From positions 62,001-126,000 of the forward strand of contig NZ_ACVO01000005.1 in the NCBI RefSeq assembly GCF_000175615.1: a stretch of 64,000 bases of DNA, given 5' to 3'. The position numbers and the translations under genes were made by a program. The notes below the pieces were generated by a model, which saw nothing but the letters and a program-made list of their open reading frames with translations, did not search any database and was not told the DNA's origin. Positions 44,778-54,516 of the stretch are shown here, piece after piece (the first letter of the stretch is position 1; each line of letters opens with the position of its first letter). Source of the DNA: Rothia mucilaginosa ATCC 25296. Its GTDB lineage: Bacteria; Actinomycetota; Actinomycetes; Actinomycetales; Micrococcaceae.

Positions 44778-44798
44778 CAACTAACTGTATTCCCGGAA

Positions 44799-47700
44799 TT
44801 AGCGCTTGATAGCGTCCAGCGCCTCACGCTGAGCCTTCGCAATGCGCTTCTCAGATACCGTGTAGGCGGTACCAAGCTCCTGGGCGAAGAAGCTGACGCG
44901 TAGCTCCTCAATCATCCAGTTCACGCGGCGGAGCGCATCCGGCACGATGGTGCCTGCCGGTAGCGACTTGACCGCGTTATCGTAGGAGTCTTCCAGGTCC
45001 TGCACGGTGAGCATGAGCTGGTTGTCGCGGTGCAGGTTCGGGCCGAGCTTCGTCAGGCGCACCTGGGCGGCCTTGAGGTAGCGCGGGATGTGAACCAGCT
45101 GGTCGTAGCCGGTTTTCGCCACGAATCCGGGGTAGACCAGGTTCTCCATCTGAGCCTTCACGTCGGAGACGGCGTGCATGGTCGTCAGCGAGGTTGCCTT
45201 CTTGATGGCCTTCTTCAGCGCGGTGGCTTCGGAGAGGATTTCGGCGACGAGCTTGGTGACGTCGAAGACCGTCTCGATGAGTTCGGCACGCACGTGCTCG
45301 TAGAGTTCGCTGTATTCGGCGTGCGTGAAGATGGGCGTGTGCGGCACGAGGTGGTCGAGTGCCGCGACGGTGCAGTCGCGAATGAGTTCGTCGATGGAGC
45401 CGTGCGGGTTCTGCGTGAAGACGATTTTCTCCTTGTGGGAGAGGTGTTCGCTCACGTAGCGTACGGGCGAGGGTACCTGCAGTTGGAGCAGGCGGATGAT
45501 GCCGCGGCGCTGTGCGTGGAGCTGTTCGGCTTCGGTGGGGAAGATGCGCAGGCCTACGCTGGTTTCTTCGTCGACGAGGGCGGGGTAGCCGTTGACTGCC
45601 TGGGTGGCGATGATGCGCTGTACCTTGCGGGGGATTTCTCCGTTGGGGAAGAGGTCGGCGGGGAATTCGGTGAGGCCGCTGATTTCGCGTACCTGCGAGC
45701 CGTGCGCATCGGCTACCTGGGCGGTGCCGCTCTGAGCGTTCTTCGCGCCCTTCTTGGCAGAAGCCGCGGAGTTGCCCGAGTTGCCCGAACCGCCTGAGTT
45801 GCCTGATCCGCCCTGCGCGAGCGCCACCATTTTTGCCATGGTGTCGTCGGATGCGCCGAGGGAGTCGGCAAGGGCGCCGCGAATCTCCTTGTGGAGCTGC
45901 TGCTGCAGGGCGCGCAGGTCCTTGCCTTCGCCCAGGATTTTGTTGCGTGCGTTGCGCACCTGGAATCCCATTTTCAGGTGTTCGGGCACGGCGTCCCAGT
46001 TGAAGGCTTCGGGCTCGACAACGACGCCGCGCAGGCGGCGTAGTACGAGTGCCAGGGAGGGGATGAGCTCGTCGGTGGCGGGGGAGTAGTCCTCTTCCAG
46101 GGCGGCGCAGGCGGCGCGTGCCACGTCGGGTGCGGGTACGAAGTTGCGTCGGATCGCCTTGGGGAGCGATTTGATGAGCGCGGTGACGAGTTCGTGGCGC
46201 AGGCCGGGGATCTGCCAGCGGAACGGTTCGGGGTTCAGCTGGTTGAGGAACAGGATGGGTACCTGGACTGCTACACCGTCGCGCTTGGCGGCGTCGGTGC
46301 GGGCGCCTCCGATGCCGGCGGTGGGGGCGTATTCGTAGCGCAGGTCGAGGGTCAGTTCGCCGCTGTCGGTGCGCTGCACCCACTGGCGGGGGAACTGGGA
46401 GTCGTCGTAGTCGGCGGCTTCCTCGTTGATGAGCTTTTCGGGGTTGAAGTCCAGGTAGTTGTCGTCTTCGAGGCGTGCCTGCTTCCACCACTTGTCGAAG
46501 GCGCGCACATCGGTCACGTGGGCGGGGATGCGGGCATCGTAGAAGGCGAAGAGTACGGAGTCGTCTACGCGCAGGTCGCGGCGGCGCAGGCGTGCTTCGA
46601 GTTCTTCGACTTCGGCGAGGGCGCGCTGGTTGCGCAGATAGAACTTGTGCTGGGTGTGCCATTGGCCTTCGACGAGGGCGGACTGGATGAACAGTTCGCG
46701 GGCTGCGGCGGCGTCTACGCGGGCGTACTGCACGGGGCGGTCGGCGTAGATGGTCAGGCCGAAGAGGGTGCCCTTGGCGTAGGCGACTGCCGCGCCGGAG
46801 CTGAGGGACCAGTGCGGTTCGGAGTATTGCACGCTGATGAGGTGCTTGCCGATTTCTTCGATCCACTGCGGGTCGATGGAGGCGTTGGTGCGCGCCCACA
46901 GGCGGGAGGTTTCGACGAGTTCGGCGGAGAGCACCCAGTCGGGGCTCTTTTTGAACAGGCCGGAGCCGGGGAAGATTGCGAACTTGGTGCCGCGCGCGCC
47001 GAGGTATTCGCGGGGGCCGCGGGTGCGCCCCTTGGAGTCCTTCTCGCGTTCTTCCTTGACGCCCACGTGCGAGAGCAGGCCGGTGAGCAGGCTCTTGTGG
47101 ATGTCTACCTCGTGCGCGGAGGCGTTAATATCGCGACCGCCGCTGGCGTGAATGTTGGCGGTTCGGCCCATTTCGCGCAGCTGGGCGAAGAGGTCCTGCC
47201 ATTCGCGGATGCGCAGGTAGTTGATGTATTCGCGGTGGCACATTTTGCGCAGCTGAGAGGAGGACAGCGCCGCCTGCTGCTCGTTGATGTAGTCCCAGAG
47301 CAGCAAGAAGGAGGAGAAGTCGGAGGTGTCGTCGACGAAGCGGGCGTGCATCGCGTCGGCTTCGGCGCGCACGTCGGCGGGGCGTTCGCGCGGGTCCTGG
47401 ATGGTCAGGGCGGCGGCGAGCACCATCATTTCCTTGGCGCAGTTGCGGCGGCCGCCTTCGATGATCATGCGGGCCAGGCGCGGGTCCACGGGGAATGCCG
47501 CCATGGCTCGGCCGATGGCGGTGAGGGTTGCGCTATTGCCGCGGCCCTTGCGGGGCTGGCGGGGGCGTTCGGTGAGCGCGCCGAGTTCGCGCAGCAGGTT
47601 CACGCCGTCGTTGATGGCGCGAGATGCGGGCGGCTGCACGAACGGGAAGCGGGAGATGTCGCCGGGCTCGCGGACCACGCCGATTGCGATCATCTGCAGG

Positions 47701-49346
47701 ATGACGGCTGCGAGGTTGGTGCGCAGAATTTCGGGGTCGGTGAACTCGGGGCGCGAGTTGAAGTCTTCCTCGGAGTAGAGGCGGATTGCGATGCCGTCGC
47801 TGACGCGGCCGCATCGACCGGAGCGCTGGTTGGCGCTTGCCTGCGAGATGCGTTCGATGGGCAGGCGCTGAACCTTGGTGCGTGCCGAGTAGCGGGAGAT
47901 GCGTGCGGTGCCGGTGTCGATGACGTACTTGATGCCGGGCACGGTCAGCGAGGTTTCGGCAACGTTCGTGGCGAGCACAATGCGCGGGCGGGAACCGGGG
48001 GAGAACACGCGGTGCTGCTCGGCGAGGGAGAGGCGGGCGTACAGGGGTAGCACCTCGTAGTTTAGGCGCGGCGACTTGGCGACCATCGCCTCGATAGCAT
48101 CCTTGGCATCGCGGATTTCGCGCTCACCGGAGAAGAAGATGAGGATGTCGCCGGGCGCTTCCTTGGAGAGCTCCTTAATGGCGTCGAGGATTGCGTCGGT
48201 GGGGTCGCGGTCCTCGGCCACTTCCTCGTCGTCCAGGTAGAACTCGTCGCCTTCGAGGGGACGGTACCGGATTTCGACGGGGTAGGTGCGGCCGGAGACC
48301 TCGATAATGGGCGGCGCGTCGTCGGGCAGGATAGCCTCGGCAATGTCGCGTTCTTCGGCGCTGAGGTTTTCATCGACGATACCCTTGCCCGGCACGTAGC
48401 TGGGGGAGAAATGGCGCGCGAAACGTTCCGGGTCGATGGTTGCGGAGGTAATAATGACCTTCAGATCCGGGCGCTGCGGCAGGATGCGCTTGAGGTAGCC
48501 AAGGATGAAGTCAATGTTCAGGCTACGTTCGTGTGCCTCGTCGATAATAAGGGTGGAGTAGCGGCGTAGTAGCTTGTCATTCTGGATCTCGGCGAGCAGG
48601 ATGCCGTCGGTCATGAGCTTAATAGCGCTGTGTTCGCCGACTTCGGAGGTGAAGCGTACCTGGTAGCCGACGGTTTCACCGATTTTCTGGCCGAGTTCTT
48701 CGGCAATGCGTTCGGCCACGGAGCGTGCGGCGAGGCGGCGCGGCTGGGTGTGGCCGATCAGGCCCTTCTCTCCCAGGCCCAGGTCGAGGCACATTTTGGG
48801 AATCTGGGTGGTCTTACCGGAGCCGGTTTCGCCGGCGATAATGACGACCTGGTTCTCGCGAATGGCCATCATGATGTCCTCGCGGCGCTCACTAACGGGT
48901 AGTTCTTCGGGGTAAGTGATGACCTCGGGAATAAACGGCTCATAGTGGCGCGGTGCCTGGTGGTTCTGCCGTTCGCCCTGCTGGTTGCCCTTGCTGTCGC
49001 CCTGCTGGTTGCCCTGCTTGCGGGCACGGTTGGTGCCGCCTCCGCGTCGGTTGGAACGGGAGGCGTTGGAGTTGCGTTCGGAGGCGCCGCGGGAGGAGTT
49101 CTTGCGGTCTGCGTTATTCTTCTGGGCGCTGTTCTTCTGCGCGCCCTTCTTTTGGGCGCCGCTCTTCTGTGCACCCTTTTTTACCGCGTTGTTCTCAGTA
49201 GTTTTATCTGCGGTTTTTTCGCCGGCTTTTTCAGAGGACCGTACCTTTGCCGCGTGGATTGCGGCGGCCATGCTCGCCATGGTGGGGGCGGTGCGGGGGG
49301 CCTTAGAAGTATCTGCGTGTTTCTTCGTGGATTTCTGCTCAGACAT
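44799..49346 (-). CDS. hrpA: ATP-dependent RNA helicase HrpA
   Basis: A 1515-aa DEAH-box helicase. The Walker A loop GETGSGKTTQ has K178, the DEAH box is at residues 269-272, and TSATID, NVAETSLTVPGIKYVID and QRSGRCGR are the further helicase motifs. HA2, OB and a long DUF3418-type C-terminal region follow, as in E. coli HrpA (~1300 aa). In E. coli HrpA acts on stalled ribosomes. The first ~140 residues are an extra Lys/Gln/Asn/Ala-rich tail with KGAQK repeats. TACACT lies nine bases before the ATG on the minus strand and may be its -10. Confidence 0.93.
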   Translation of the reverse strand: MSEQKSTKKHADTSKAPRTAPTMASMAAAIHAAKVRSSEKAGEKTADKTTENNAVKKGAQKSGAQKKGAQKNSAQKNNADRKNSSRGASERNSNASRSNRRGGGTNRARKQGNQQGDSKGNQQGERQNHQAPRHYEPFIPEVITYPEELPVSERREDIMMAIRENQVVIIAGETGSGKTTQIPKMCLDLGLGEKGLIGHTQPRRLAARSVAERIAEELGQKIGETVGYQVRFTSEVGEHSAIKLMTDGILLAEIQNDKLLRRYSTLIIDEAHERSLNIDFILGYLKRILPQRPDLKVIITSATIDPERFARHFSPSYVPGKGIVDENLSAEERDIAEAILPDDAPPIIEVSGRTYPVEIRYRPLEGDEFYLDDEEVAEDRDPTDAILDAIKELSKEAPGDILIFFSGEREIRDAKDAIEAMVAKSPRLNYEVLPLYARLSLAEQHRVFSPGSRPRIVLATNVAETSLTVPGIKYVIDTGTARISRYSARTKVQRLPIERISQASANQRSGRCGRVSDGIAIRLYSEEDFNSRPEFTDPEILRTNLAAVILQMIAIGVVREPGDISRFPFVQPPASRAINDGVNLLRELGALTERPRQPRKGRGNSATLTAIGRAMAAFPVDPRLARMIIEGGRRNCAKEMMVLAAALTIQDPRERPADVRAEADAMHARFVDDTSDFSSFLLLWDYINEQQAALSSSQLRKMCHREYINYLRIREWQDLFAQLREMGRTANIHASGGRDINASAHEVDIHKSLLTGLLSHVGVKEEREKDSKGRTRGPREYLGARGTKFAIFPGSGLFKKSPDWVLSAELVETSRLWARTNASIDPQWIEEIGKHLISVQYSEPHWSLSSGAAVAYAKGTLFGLTIYADRPVQYARVDAAAARELFIQSALVEGQWHTQHKFYLRNQRALAEVEELEARLRRRDLRVDDSVLFAFYDARIPAHVTDVRAFDKWWKQARLEDDNYLDFNPEKLINEEAADYDDSQFPRQWVQRTDSGELTLDLRYEYAPTAGIGGARTDAAKRDGVAVQVPILFLNQLNPEPFRWQIPGLRHELVTALIKSLPKAIRRNFVPAPDVARAACAALEEDYSPATDELIPSLALVLRRLRGVVVEPEAFNWDAVPEHLKMGFQVRNARNKILGEGKDLRALQQQLHKEIRGALADSLGASDDTMAKMVALAQGGSGNSGGSGNSGNSAASAKKGAKNAQSGTAQVADAHGSQVREISGLTEFPADLFPNGEIPRKVQRIIATQAVNGYPALVDEETSVGLRIFPTEAEQLHAQRRGIIRLLQLQVPSPVRYVSEHLSHKEKIVFTQNPHGSIDELIRDCTVAALDHLVPHTPIFTHAEYSELYEHVRAELIETVFDVTKLVAEILSEATALKKAIKKATSLTTMHAVSDVKAQMENLVYPGFVAKTGYDQLVHIPRYLKAAQVRLTKLGPNLHRDNQLMLTVQDLEDSYDNAVKSLPAGTIVPDALRRVNWMIEELRVSFFAQELGTAYTVSEKRIAKAQREALDAIKR

Positions 49347-49631
49347 ATCCTATCCAGTGTACTCGCCTTGCCTGCGGTGGGCTTGGGGTGTGCTTTGTTT
49401 GTCATATTTGGGTTTGTTCGCGGGAACCCCGGGGTGGGCGGTGGCGGAATACAGGCCCCAAGAGAGCAGTTAATGTACAATAAATGACATCAAATGCTAT
49501 TAAGAGAGTTAATAATTATTCATCTGAATTTTATGCGCCGTAGATGCGAATTAACTGCGCTTCTTAACTTTCTTTCGATAGTTTCGTTCAACTGCTACAG
49601 TGGTGAATAACACAGTAACGAAGGAGTGACT

Positions 49632-50093
49632 ATGCCATCACCAAAGACGTACCCGGCAACACGTGTTGCAGTGTTGGATTGCTGCGAAGACGGACAGCAC
49701 GAAGAAATTCACCACCGCTGCGAAGAGCTCTTCCAAGCCCTCGTTCACGCGAGTCTGCGCACCCACTTCGACCGCCTCAGCGCCGAAGAAACCCTCTACC
49801 TGGTCACCGGCGACGGCGAGCGCGTACAGATTTCTCCCGAAATGTACGGGCCCCTCACCTCCGTAGCGCGCGCATTCGCCGACCGTAAGGACGTCTGCGT
49901 GGTACGCCAGGACCGCCTCATGACCACGCAGGAGGCGGCAGACTACCTGGGCGTATCCCGCCCGACCGTTGTTCGCCTGCTGGAGCGCGGAGATATTCCG
50001 TTCGAGCGCATTAACACGCACCGTCGCGTTGCTTTTGATGACCTCGAACGCTACCGCCTTGAGCACGAATACGTGAACCGCCGCGTTCGCTAA
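49632..50093 (+). CDS. Excisionase-family HTH protein (antitoxin-like)
   Basis: A 153-aa protein with a C-terminal excisionase-type winged helix: LMTTQEAADYLGVSRPTVVRLLERGDIPFERI followed by RRVAFDDLERYR (each in parts). The N-terminal ~80 residues resemble the regulatory part of chromosomal antitoxin-type members. Such proteins are often encoded upstream of a PIN or RelE-type toxin; here the next gene is a converging hydrolase, so no partner is visible. The ATG at 49632 is six bases after AAGGAG; a GTG at 49626 lies inside that site. TACAGT at 49596 may be its -10. Confidence 0.8.
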   Translation: MPSPKTYPATRVAVLDCCEDGQHEEIHHRCEELFQALVHASLRTHFDRLSAEETLYLVTGDGERVQISPEMYGPLTSVARAFADRKDVCVVRQDRLMTTQEAADYLGVSRPTVVRLLERGDIPFERINTHRRVAFDDLERYRLEHEYVNRRVR

Positions 50094-50129
50094 CCTGTCG
50101 AACCGCTCAGGTTACACGCCGCAGTTGAG

Positions 50130-51377
50130 CTACACGCTGCGGTTGAACTGAACAGCGCGGTTGAGAAATAGCAGCATCTGCTGAACAATGTCGGGGCTAA
50201 AACAGCGCGAATCCCCGTGTTCGGCATCCGGAACCAGCACCAAATCGGTAGGCACCTGCCGCGTGCGCAGCGCCTGATACACCCGCACCGATTGCTGGTA
50301 CGGCACACACGAATCACTAATACCGTGCACAAGCATCAGGGCAGTGGCGCCGCCGCTCGCACCCTGTGCAGAGGCACTTTCGATCTTATTCACTCGTTTC
50401 TGGGGGCGTACCGCATCAATAGGATGCGCACGCTCCCAGTTCTTTTGGGCACGCTCGATGCAGACACCCGGAACCGCCCGCTCGCCCTTGGAAGCGTCGA
50501 TAGCAGACACGTCAGCGGGGACAGGGTGGGTGCTTCCCAGCAGCCGCCATTCGGCGCCGTCATCCTCGGGGTGGTCGAGAGCGTAGCCAGCCAGGGGCCG
50601 ATCGGTGAAGATGGTCCTTAAATCGCTAACCCCGTAAAACGAAGCCGCCGCCGCCACCTGCGAACTATGGGACGGGTAGGCGCTCGCCGCCCTGCCCTCA
50701 TAGTATTCGTCGTGCTCGGGTGCGCTCGCGGAATCCCCAAATGCAGAATCCCCAGATGCAGAGTCACCGGCGGCGGAATCTCCCGTATGTGCAGCCATCA
50801 TGCTCAGGTGCCCGCCGGCGCTTCCGCCCGCTACCGCAATGCGCTGCGGGTCAATACCGAACTCGTGCGCGTTGGCGCGGAAGAAACGCACCGCCTCCTT
50901 CACGTCGTGCAGGGCGCCCGGGAAGAGTGCCTGATGTGAATACCGGTAGTTGATGGACGCGACCGCCCAGCCTGCCTGCTGAAAAGCGGCGCGCATGAGC
51001 GCCTGGGTATTGGGCTGCTCCCCGCCAGGGGTGCGCAGGACGGTGTCGCGTAGGGCCTGGTTGGTGCCGAAGCGCCAGGCGCCACCGTGAACCCACACCA
51101 GTAGCGGGGCGGGGGAAGAGATATCCCCTGTCGCGGGGAAGAAATCGTAGGCGAACGCCTCGCGAGTTACCGGCGACTGCACGCCGTAGTCGGGTAGTGA
51201 GTGGGCATCGTAAAAGCCCGCCTCGCGGTAAAAACCGGAGCGGTACTCGGTACTCTCAACGGTCGGCGCGTCCTCAACCGTCTGCGCGCTCTCAACATTC
51301 GGCGTGCCCTCAGTGGTCAGTGCGTCCTCAGCGTCCATCGCGCCCTCTACATTCGGCGCGCTCTCAGAAATCTGCAT
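50130..51377 (-). CDS. Alpha/beta hydrolase, esterase type
   Basis: A 415-aa serine hydrolase of the carboxylesterase/BD-FAE type. The oxyanion box LVWVHGGAW, the nucleophile elbow GGSAGG (near residue 200), the aspartate in HGISDSC and the histidine in DAEHGDSRC form the catalytic set. No signal peptide is seen. The first ~45 residues are an acidic low-complexity tail built of repeated PNVE and TVEDA units. A Ser/Ala/Asp repeat (GDSASGDSAFGDSA) lies inside the domain. The substrate is unknown. The quinone-oxidoreductase gene lies 14 bp upstream in the same direction, so they may be cotranscribed. Confidence 0.85.
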   Translation of the reverse strand: MQISESAPNVEGAMDAEDALTTEGTPNVESAQTVEDAPTVESTEYRSGFYREAGFYDAHSLPDYGVQSPVTREAFAYDFFPATGDISSPAPLLVWVHGGAWRFGTNQALRDTVLRTPGGEQPNTQALMRAAFQQAGWAVASINYRYSHQALFPGALHDVKEAVRFFRANAHEFGIDPQRIAVAGGSAGGHLSMMAAHTGDSAAGDSASGDSAFGDSASAPEHDEYYEGRAASAYPSHSSQVAAAASFYGVSDLRTIFTDRPLAGYALDHPEDDGAEWRLLGSTHPVPADVSAIDASKGERAVPGVCIERAQKNWERAHPIDAVRPQKRVNKIESASAQGASGGATALMLVHGISDSCVPYQQSVRVYQALRTRQVPTDLVLVPDAEHGDSRCFSPDIVQQMLLFLNRAVQFNRSV

Positions 51378-51391
51378 GAATCAGCACCTCG

Positions 51392-52339
51392 TTAGGGAAC
51401 CAGTACGATCTTGCCGCGGGTGCGACCCGTCGCAACCAGGGCATGAGCCTGCGCAGCCTGCGAAAAATCAAGCACCTGATCCACGTGTACCTTCAACAGG
51501 CCCAGGGACATGAGGCGGGCAATCTCCTGCATCTGCATGCGGTCCGGGTGAACCGTCAGCCACTGCGCCTCGAAGCCGCGCTCACGCGCAACATCCAGCG
51601 GATCGGGGCTGGTCAGGGTGATAATACGGCCGCCGGGAACCAGCACCTCCAGCGAATCGAGGAAGGTCTGCTGACCGGTGGAATTGAGCACCACGTCCAT
51701 GGTCTGGCCCAGTACGGCACGGAAATCCTCGGTGCGGTAATCAATAGGCTGGGCACCCAGTGAGCGCACAAACTCGTGGTTAGCCGCGGAGGCGGTCGCA
51801 AAAACCTGAGCGCCAGCCTGCGCCGCCAACTGAACGGCGAGGTGGCCGACGCCTCCGGCACCGGCGTGAATGAGCACGCGCTCACCTTCCTTCAGTCGTG
51901 CCACTTCGAAAAGCGCCTGGTATGCGGTCAGCGCCGCCAGGGGAGCGCCACCCAATTGCGCGCAGGGAACATCGGCGGGCACCTTCACCAGCTGATGCGC
52001 CGGGGCGAGAACATACTCGGCGTACGCACCGGCGGGGGAGGGAAAAGAAACAAGACCAAATACGCCGTCGCCCACCTTAAAACCCGTGTAGTCGCCGGCG
52101 GTAGCAACCACGGTGCCGGCAACATCCCAGCCGGGAACGAAGGGCTTGTACGACGGATCTGCCAGCTGAGCGGCGGGACCCAGACCCTTGCGAGTGGTTA
52201 GGTCAATCGGGTTGACACCGGCGGCAACCGTCTTGATGAGCACGTGACCGCGCACCGGCGAGGGGATAGGTACGTTTGCTTTGTGCAGAACGCTTTCGTC
52301 GCCCCATTCGGTGAGCTGAATCTGGCGCATGGTGGTCAT
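51392..52339 (-). CDS. NADPH:quinone-type oxidoreductase (zinc-less MDR family)
   Basis: A 315-aa medium-chain reductase. The N-terminal GroES-like part contains VAAGVNPIDLTTRKG and FVPGWDVAGTV; the Rossmann part has VLIHAGAGGVGHLAVQLA, the NADPH-binding glycine motif. Catalytic zinc ligands are not present, so it is a quinone- or enone-reductase type rather than an alcohol dehydrogenase. The start at 52339 follows GGAGGTAACCC; a longer frame to 52513 is unlikely. The alpha/beta hydrolase follows at 14 bp. Confidence 0.88.
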   Translation of the reverse strand: MTTMRQIQLTEWGDESVLHKANVPIPSPVRGHVLIKTVAAGVNPIDLTTRKGLGPAAQLADPSYKPFVPGWDVAGTVVATAGDYTGFKVGDGVFGLVSFPSPAGAYAEYVLAPAHQLVKVPADVPCAQLGGAPLAALTAYQALFEVARLKEGERVLIHAGAGGVGHLAVQLAAQAGAQVFATASAANHEFVRSLGAQPIDYRTEDFRAVLGQTMDVVLNSTGQQTFLDSLEVLVPGGRIITLTSPDPLDVARERGFEAQWLTVHPDRMQMQEIARLMSLGLLKVHVDQVLDFSQAAQAHALVATGRTRGKIVLVP

Positions 52340-52621
52340 CGGGTTACCTCCGCTGTTGTGGCTTGAAGCCGTGCTGATGTGACGGGTGTGCGCGTTTTCC
52401 CATTCTCTCAAGGCTGTTAGCGTTGCCACAACAGGCAGGCGGGTAGTGTCCACCCTCTGAGGTTGAAGAGGGAGCTGGCGGGAACGGTCGCCCGGCGCAG
52501 GCTTTATGCACAACAGGGTGGGTGGCTCAATAAAGTTGAGTTGTTAAATAAAAAGGAGCCGATACCCGAACAATACGCCTCGGATATCGGCTCCCGTGTT
52601 CCCTCTCGAATAAGAACATCG
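52340..52621. other. Intergenic region between the oxidoreductase and tRNA-Arg
   Basis: It holds the presumed promoter region of the minus-strand oxidoreductase and the tRNA-Arg terminator (52555-52594). No gene is supported. Confidence 0.5.
52555..52594 (-). terminator. Intrinsic terminator of tRNA-Arg
   Basis: On the minus strand GGAGCCGATA pairs with TATCGGCTCC and is followed by TTTTTATTT. It lies 28 bp past the tRNA. Confidence 0.85.
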
Positions 52622-52695
52622 TGCCCCTGAAAGGATTCGAACCTTCGACCCCCAGTACCGGAAACTGGTGCTCTAATCCGCTGAGCTACAGAGGC
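52622..52695 (-). tRNA. tRNA-Arg (CCG)
   Basis: A 74-nt cloverleaf on the minus strand. GCCTCTG pairs with CAGGGGC (one G-U), the anticodon loop TTCCGGT gives CCG for codon CGG, the T-loop is TTCGAAT, and the discriminator is A. It is divergent from argS, whose product charges it. Confidence 0.93.
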
Positions 52696-52755
52696 AACCC
52701 ACCTATGGTATCAGATATGCACTAGATAAAGGGTCAGGCACCTGCCAAGGCTTGC

Positions 52756-52761
52756 TAGAAT
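52756..52761 (+). promoter_or_regulatory. -10 element of a probable leaderless argS transcript
   Basis: TAGAAT lies eight bases before the argS ATG, and no Shine-Dalgarno sequence is present. Confidence 0.65.
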
Positions 52762-52769
52762 AGTTTGTT

Positions 52770-54434
52770 ATGACTCCTGAAGAACTCTCCGAAGCCATTG
52801 CGCTTGCCCTTGAAGAAACCATTTCCTCCGGCCAGCTGACCCTCGTGGAGGGCGCTGAACTGCCCGCCGTCCGAGTGGAGCGCCCCAAGTCCCGTGAACA
52901 CGGCGACTGGGCAACCAACGTCGCTCTGCAGCTCGCCAAGAAGGTGGGCAAGAACCCGCGTGAGGCAGCAGCTCTTCTGGCAGAGAAGATTAGCGCCATC
53001 CCCGGTGTTGCATCCGTAGATATTGCTGGCCCCGGCTTCCTGAACATCACCCTGGACGCCGCAGCTGCCGGTGAGCTTGCCGCCACCATCGTTGAGGCTG
53101 GTGAAGCATACGGCCGCAGCGACAAGTTCGCCGGCAAGACCATCAACCTTGAGTTCGTCTCCGCGAACCCCACCGGCCCCATCCACCTGGGTGGCACCCG
53201 CTGGGCTGCCGTCGGTGATGCGCTCGCCCGCGTCCTTGAGGCTGAGGGCGCTAACGTCGTGCGTGAATACTACTTCAACGACCACGGCACCCAGATTGAC
53301 CGTTTCGTGCGCTCCCTGATTGCCGCTGCCCGCGGTGAGGAGACCCCCGAGGACGGCTACGCTGGCGCGTACATTGTTGACATTAAGGACCAGATTCTGG
53401 CTCAGCGCCCCGACGCGCTTGAGGCTGAGAACCCCGAAGAGATTTTCCGCGAAATCGGTACTCACCTGATGTTCGATCAGATTAAGGAGTCCCTGGCGGC
53501 ATTCGGCACCCACTTCGACGTGTTCTTCCACGAGAACTCCGTGTTCGAAGGCGGCAAGGTGGACGCCCTGCTTGAGACCATGCGCGAGAACGGTCAGCTC
53601 TTCGAGGCTGACGGCGCCTGGTGGATGCGCACCACCGACTACGGCGACGACAAGGACCGCGTGGTCATTAAGTCTGACGGCAACCACGCCTACGTGGCGG
53701 GCGATATCGCCTACTACCAGGACAAGATGACCCGTGCAGTAAACCCCGCCGACGTGGCGATCTACATGCTCGGTGCTGACCACAACGGCTACGTGGGCCG
53801 TCTGAAGGCTATCGCCCAGATTCTTGGCTACCGCGCCGACCAGATTGAGGTCATGATCGGTCAGCTGGTGAATCTGGTCAAGGACGGCAAGCCCGTCCGC
53901 ATGTCCAAGCGTGCCGGCACCGTGGTCACCCTCGAGGACCTGGTCGAGGCTGTGGGTGTTGACGCGGCCCGCTACGAGCTGACCCGCTACTCGGTGGACA
54001 CCCCCATCGACATTGACCTGGGCCTGCTGACCTCCAAGAGCAACGAGAACCCGGTCTACTACGTGCAGTACGCTCACGCACGTACCGCCGCTGTGGCACG
54101 TAACGCCGCGGAGGCTGGCGTGAAGGTTGAGGACGGCGTGGACACCTCCCTGCTCGACTCGGCTGCTGACGGCGAGCTGCTGGCTGTACTCGGCCAGTTC
54201 CCCGCTGCTGTGCGTGATGCCGCGAAGTTCTACGAGCCGCACCGCGTGAACCGCTACCTGGAGCAGCTCGCTTCGGCCTACCACAGCTGGTACGGCGTCT
54301 CCCGCGTGGCCCCCAAGGCTGATGAAGAGGTCACCGACCTGCACCGTACCCGCCTGCTGCTGAACAACGCGGCACAGCAGGTGCTGGCTAACGGCCTGAA
54401 CCTGCTGGGTGTGAGCGCACCCGAGCGCATGTAA
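52770..54434 (+). CDS. argS: Arginyl-tRNA synthetase
   Basis: A 554-aa class I synthetase. The HIGH-type signature is in [20 protein letters not shown] (residues ~130-150), and an N-terminal tRNA-binding domain ([22 protein letters not shown]) and the C-terminal anticodon-binding all-alpha domain are present. [10 protein letters not shown] holds the KMSKS-like site. It is divergent from tRNA-Arg(CCG) and has a -10 element eight bases before the ATG. It heads the argS-lysA-hom-thrC-thrB block. Confidence 0.96.
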   Translation: MTPEELSEAIALALEETISSGQLTLVEGAELPAVRVERPKSREHGDWATNVALQLAKKVGKNPREAAALLAEKISAIPGVASVDIAGPGFLNITLDAAAAGELAATIVEAGEAYGRSDKFAGKTINLEFVSANPTGPIHLGGTRWAAVGDALARVLEAEGANVVREYYFNDHGTQIDRFVRSLIAAARGEETPEDGYAGAYIVDIKDQILAQRPDALEAENPEEIFREIGTHLMFDQIKESLAAFGTHFDVFFHENSVFEGGKVDALLETMRENGQLFEADGAWWMRTTDYGDDKDRVVIKSDGNHAYVAGDIAYYQDKMTRAVNPADVAIYMLGADHNGYVGRLKAIAQILGYRADQIEVMIGQLVNLVKDGKPVRMSKRAGTVVTLEDLVEAVGVDAARYELTRYSVDTPIDIDLGLLTSKSNENPVYYVQYAHARTAAVARNAAEAGVKVEDGVDTSLLDSAADGELLAVLGQFPAAVRDAAKFYEPHRVNRYLEQLASAYHSWYGVSRVAPKADEEVTDLHRTRLLLNNAAQQVLANGLNLLGVSAPERM

Positions 54435-54445
54435 TACTCTCGTTT

Positions 54446-54480
54446 CAACCCCCGACCCGGTGCTACCGGGGCGGGGGTTG
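54446..54480 (+). terminator. GC-rich hairpin between argS and lysA
   Basis: CAACCCCCG (54446-54454) pairs with CGGGGGTTG (54472-54480), with CCGG/CCGG pairing inside. There is no T-run, so it may only attenuate. Confidence 0.5.
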
Positions 54481-54516
54481 AGCGTATGCCGGCAAGATAG
54501 CTAAGAAAGAGACACG

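Larger units (their letters stand above)
44415..44798. other. Intergenic region between the glycine-rich gene and hrpA (384 bp)
   Basis: Almost all of it is taken by repeat B, a strong terminator and repeat C. No gene is supported. Confidence 0.7.

Noticed and set aside
44977..46899. A 640-codon frame on the same strand as hrpA
   Set aside because: Arg/Pro/His-rich out-of-frame reading of hrpA; the hrpA frame has intact conserved domains here.
46194..48050. A 618-codon open frame opposite hrpA
   Set aside because: Gly/Val/Ala-rich shadow of the hrpA reading frame with no ribosome site or motif.
52696..52769. T-box or other riboswitch before argS
   Set aside because: The gap to the tRNA is only 74 bp, the -10 lies at the start codon, and no T-box sequence is present.
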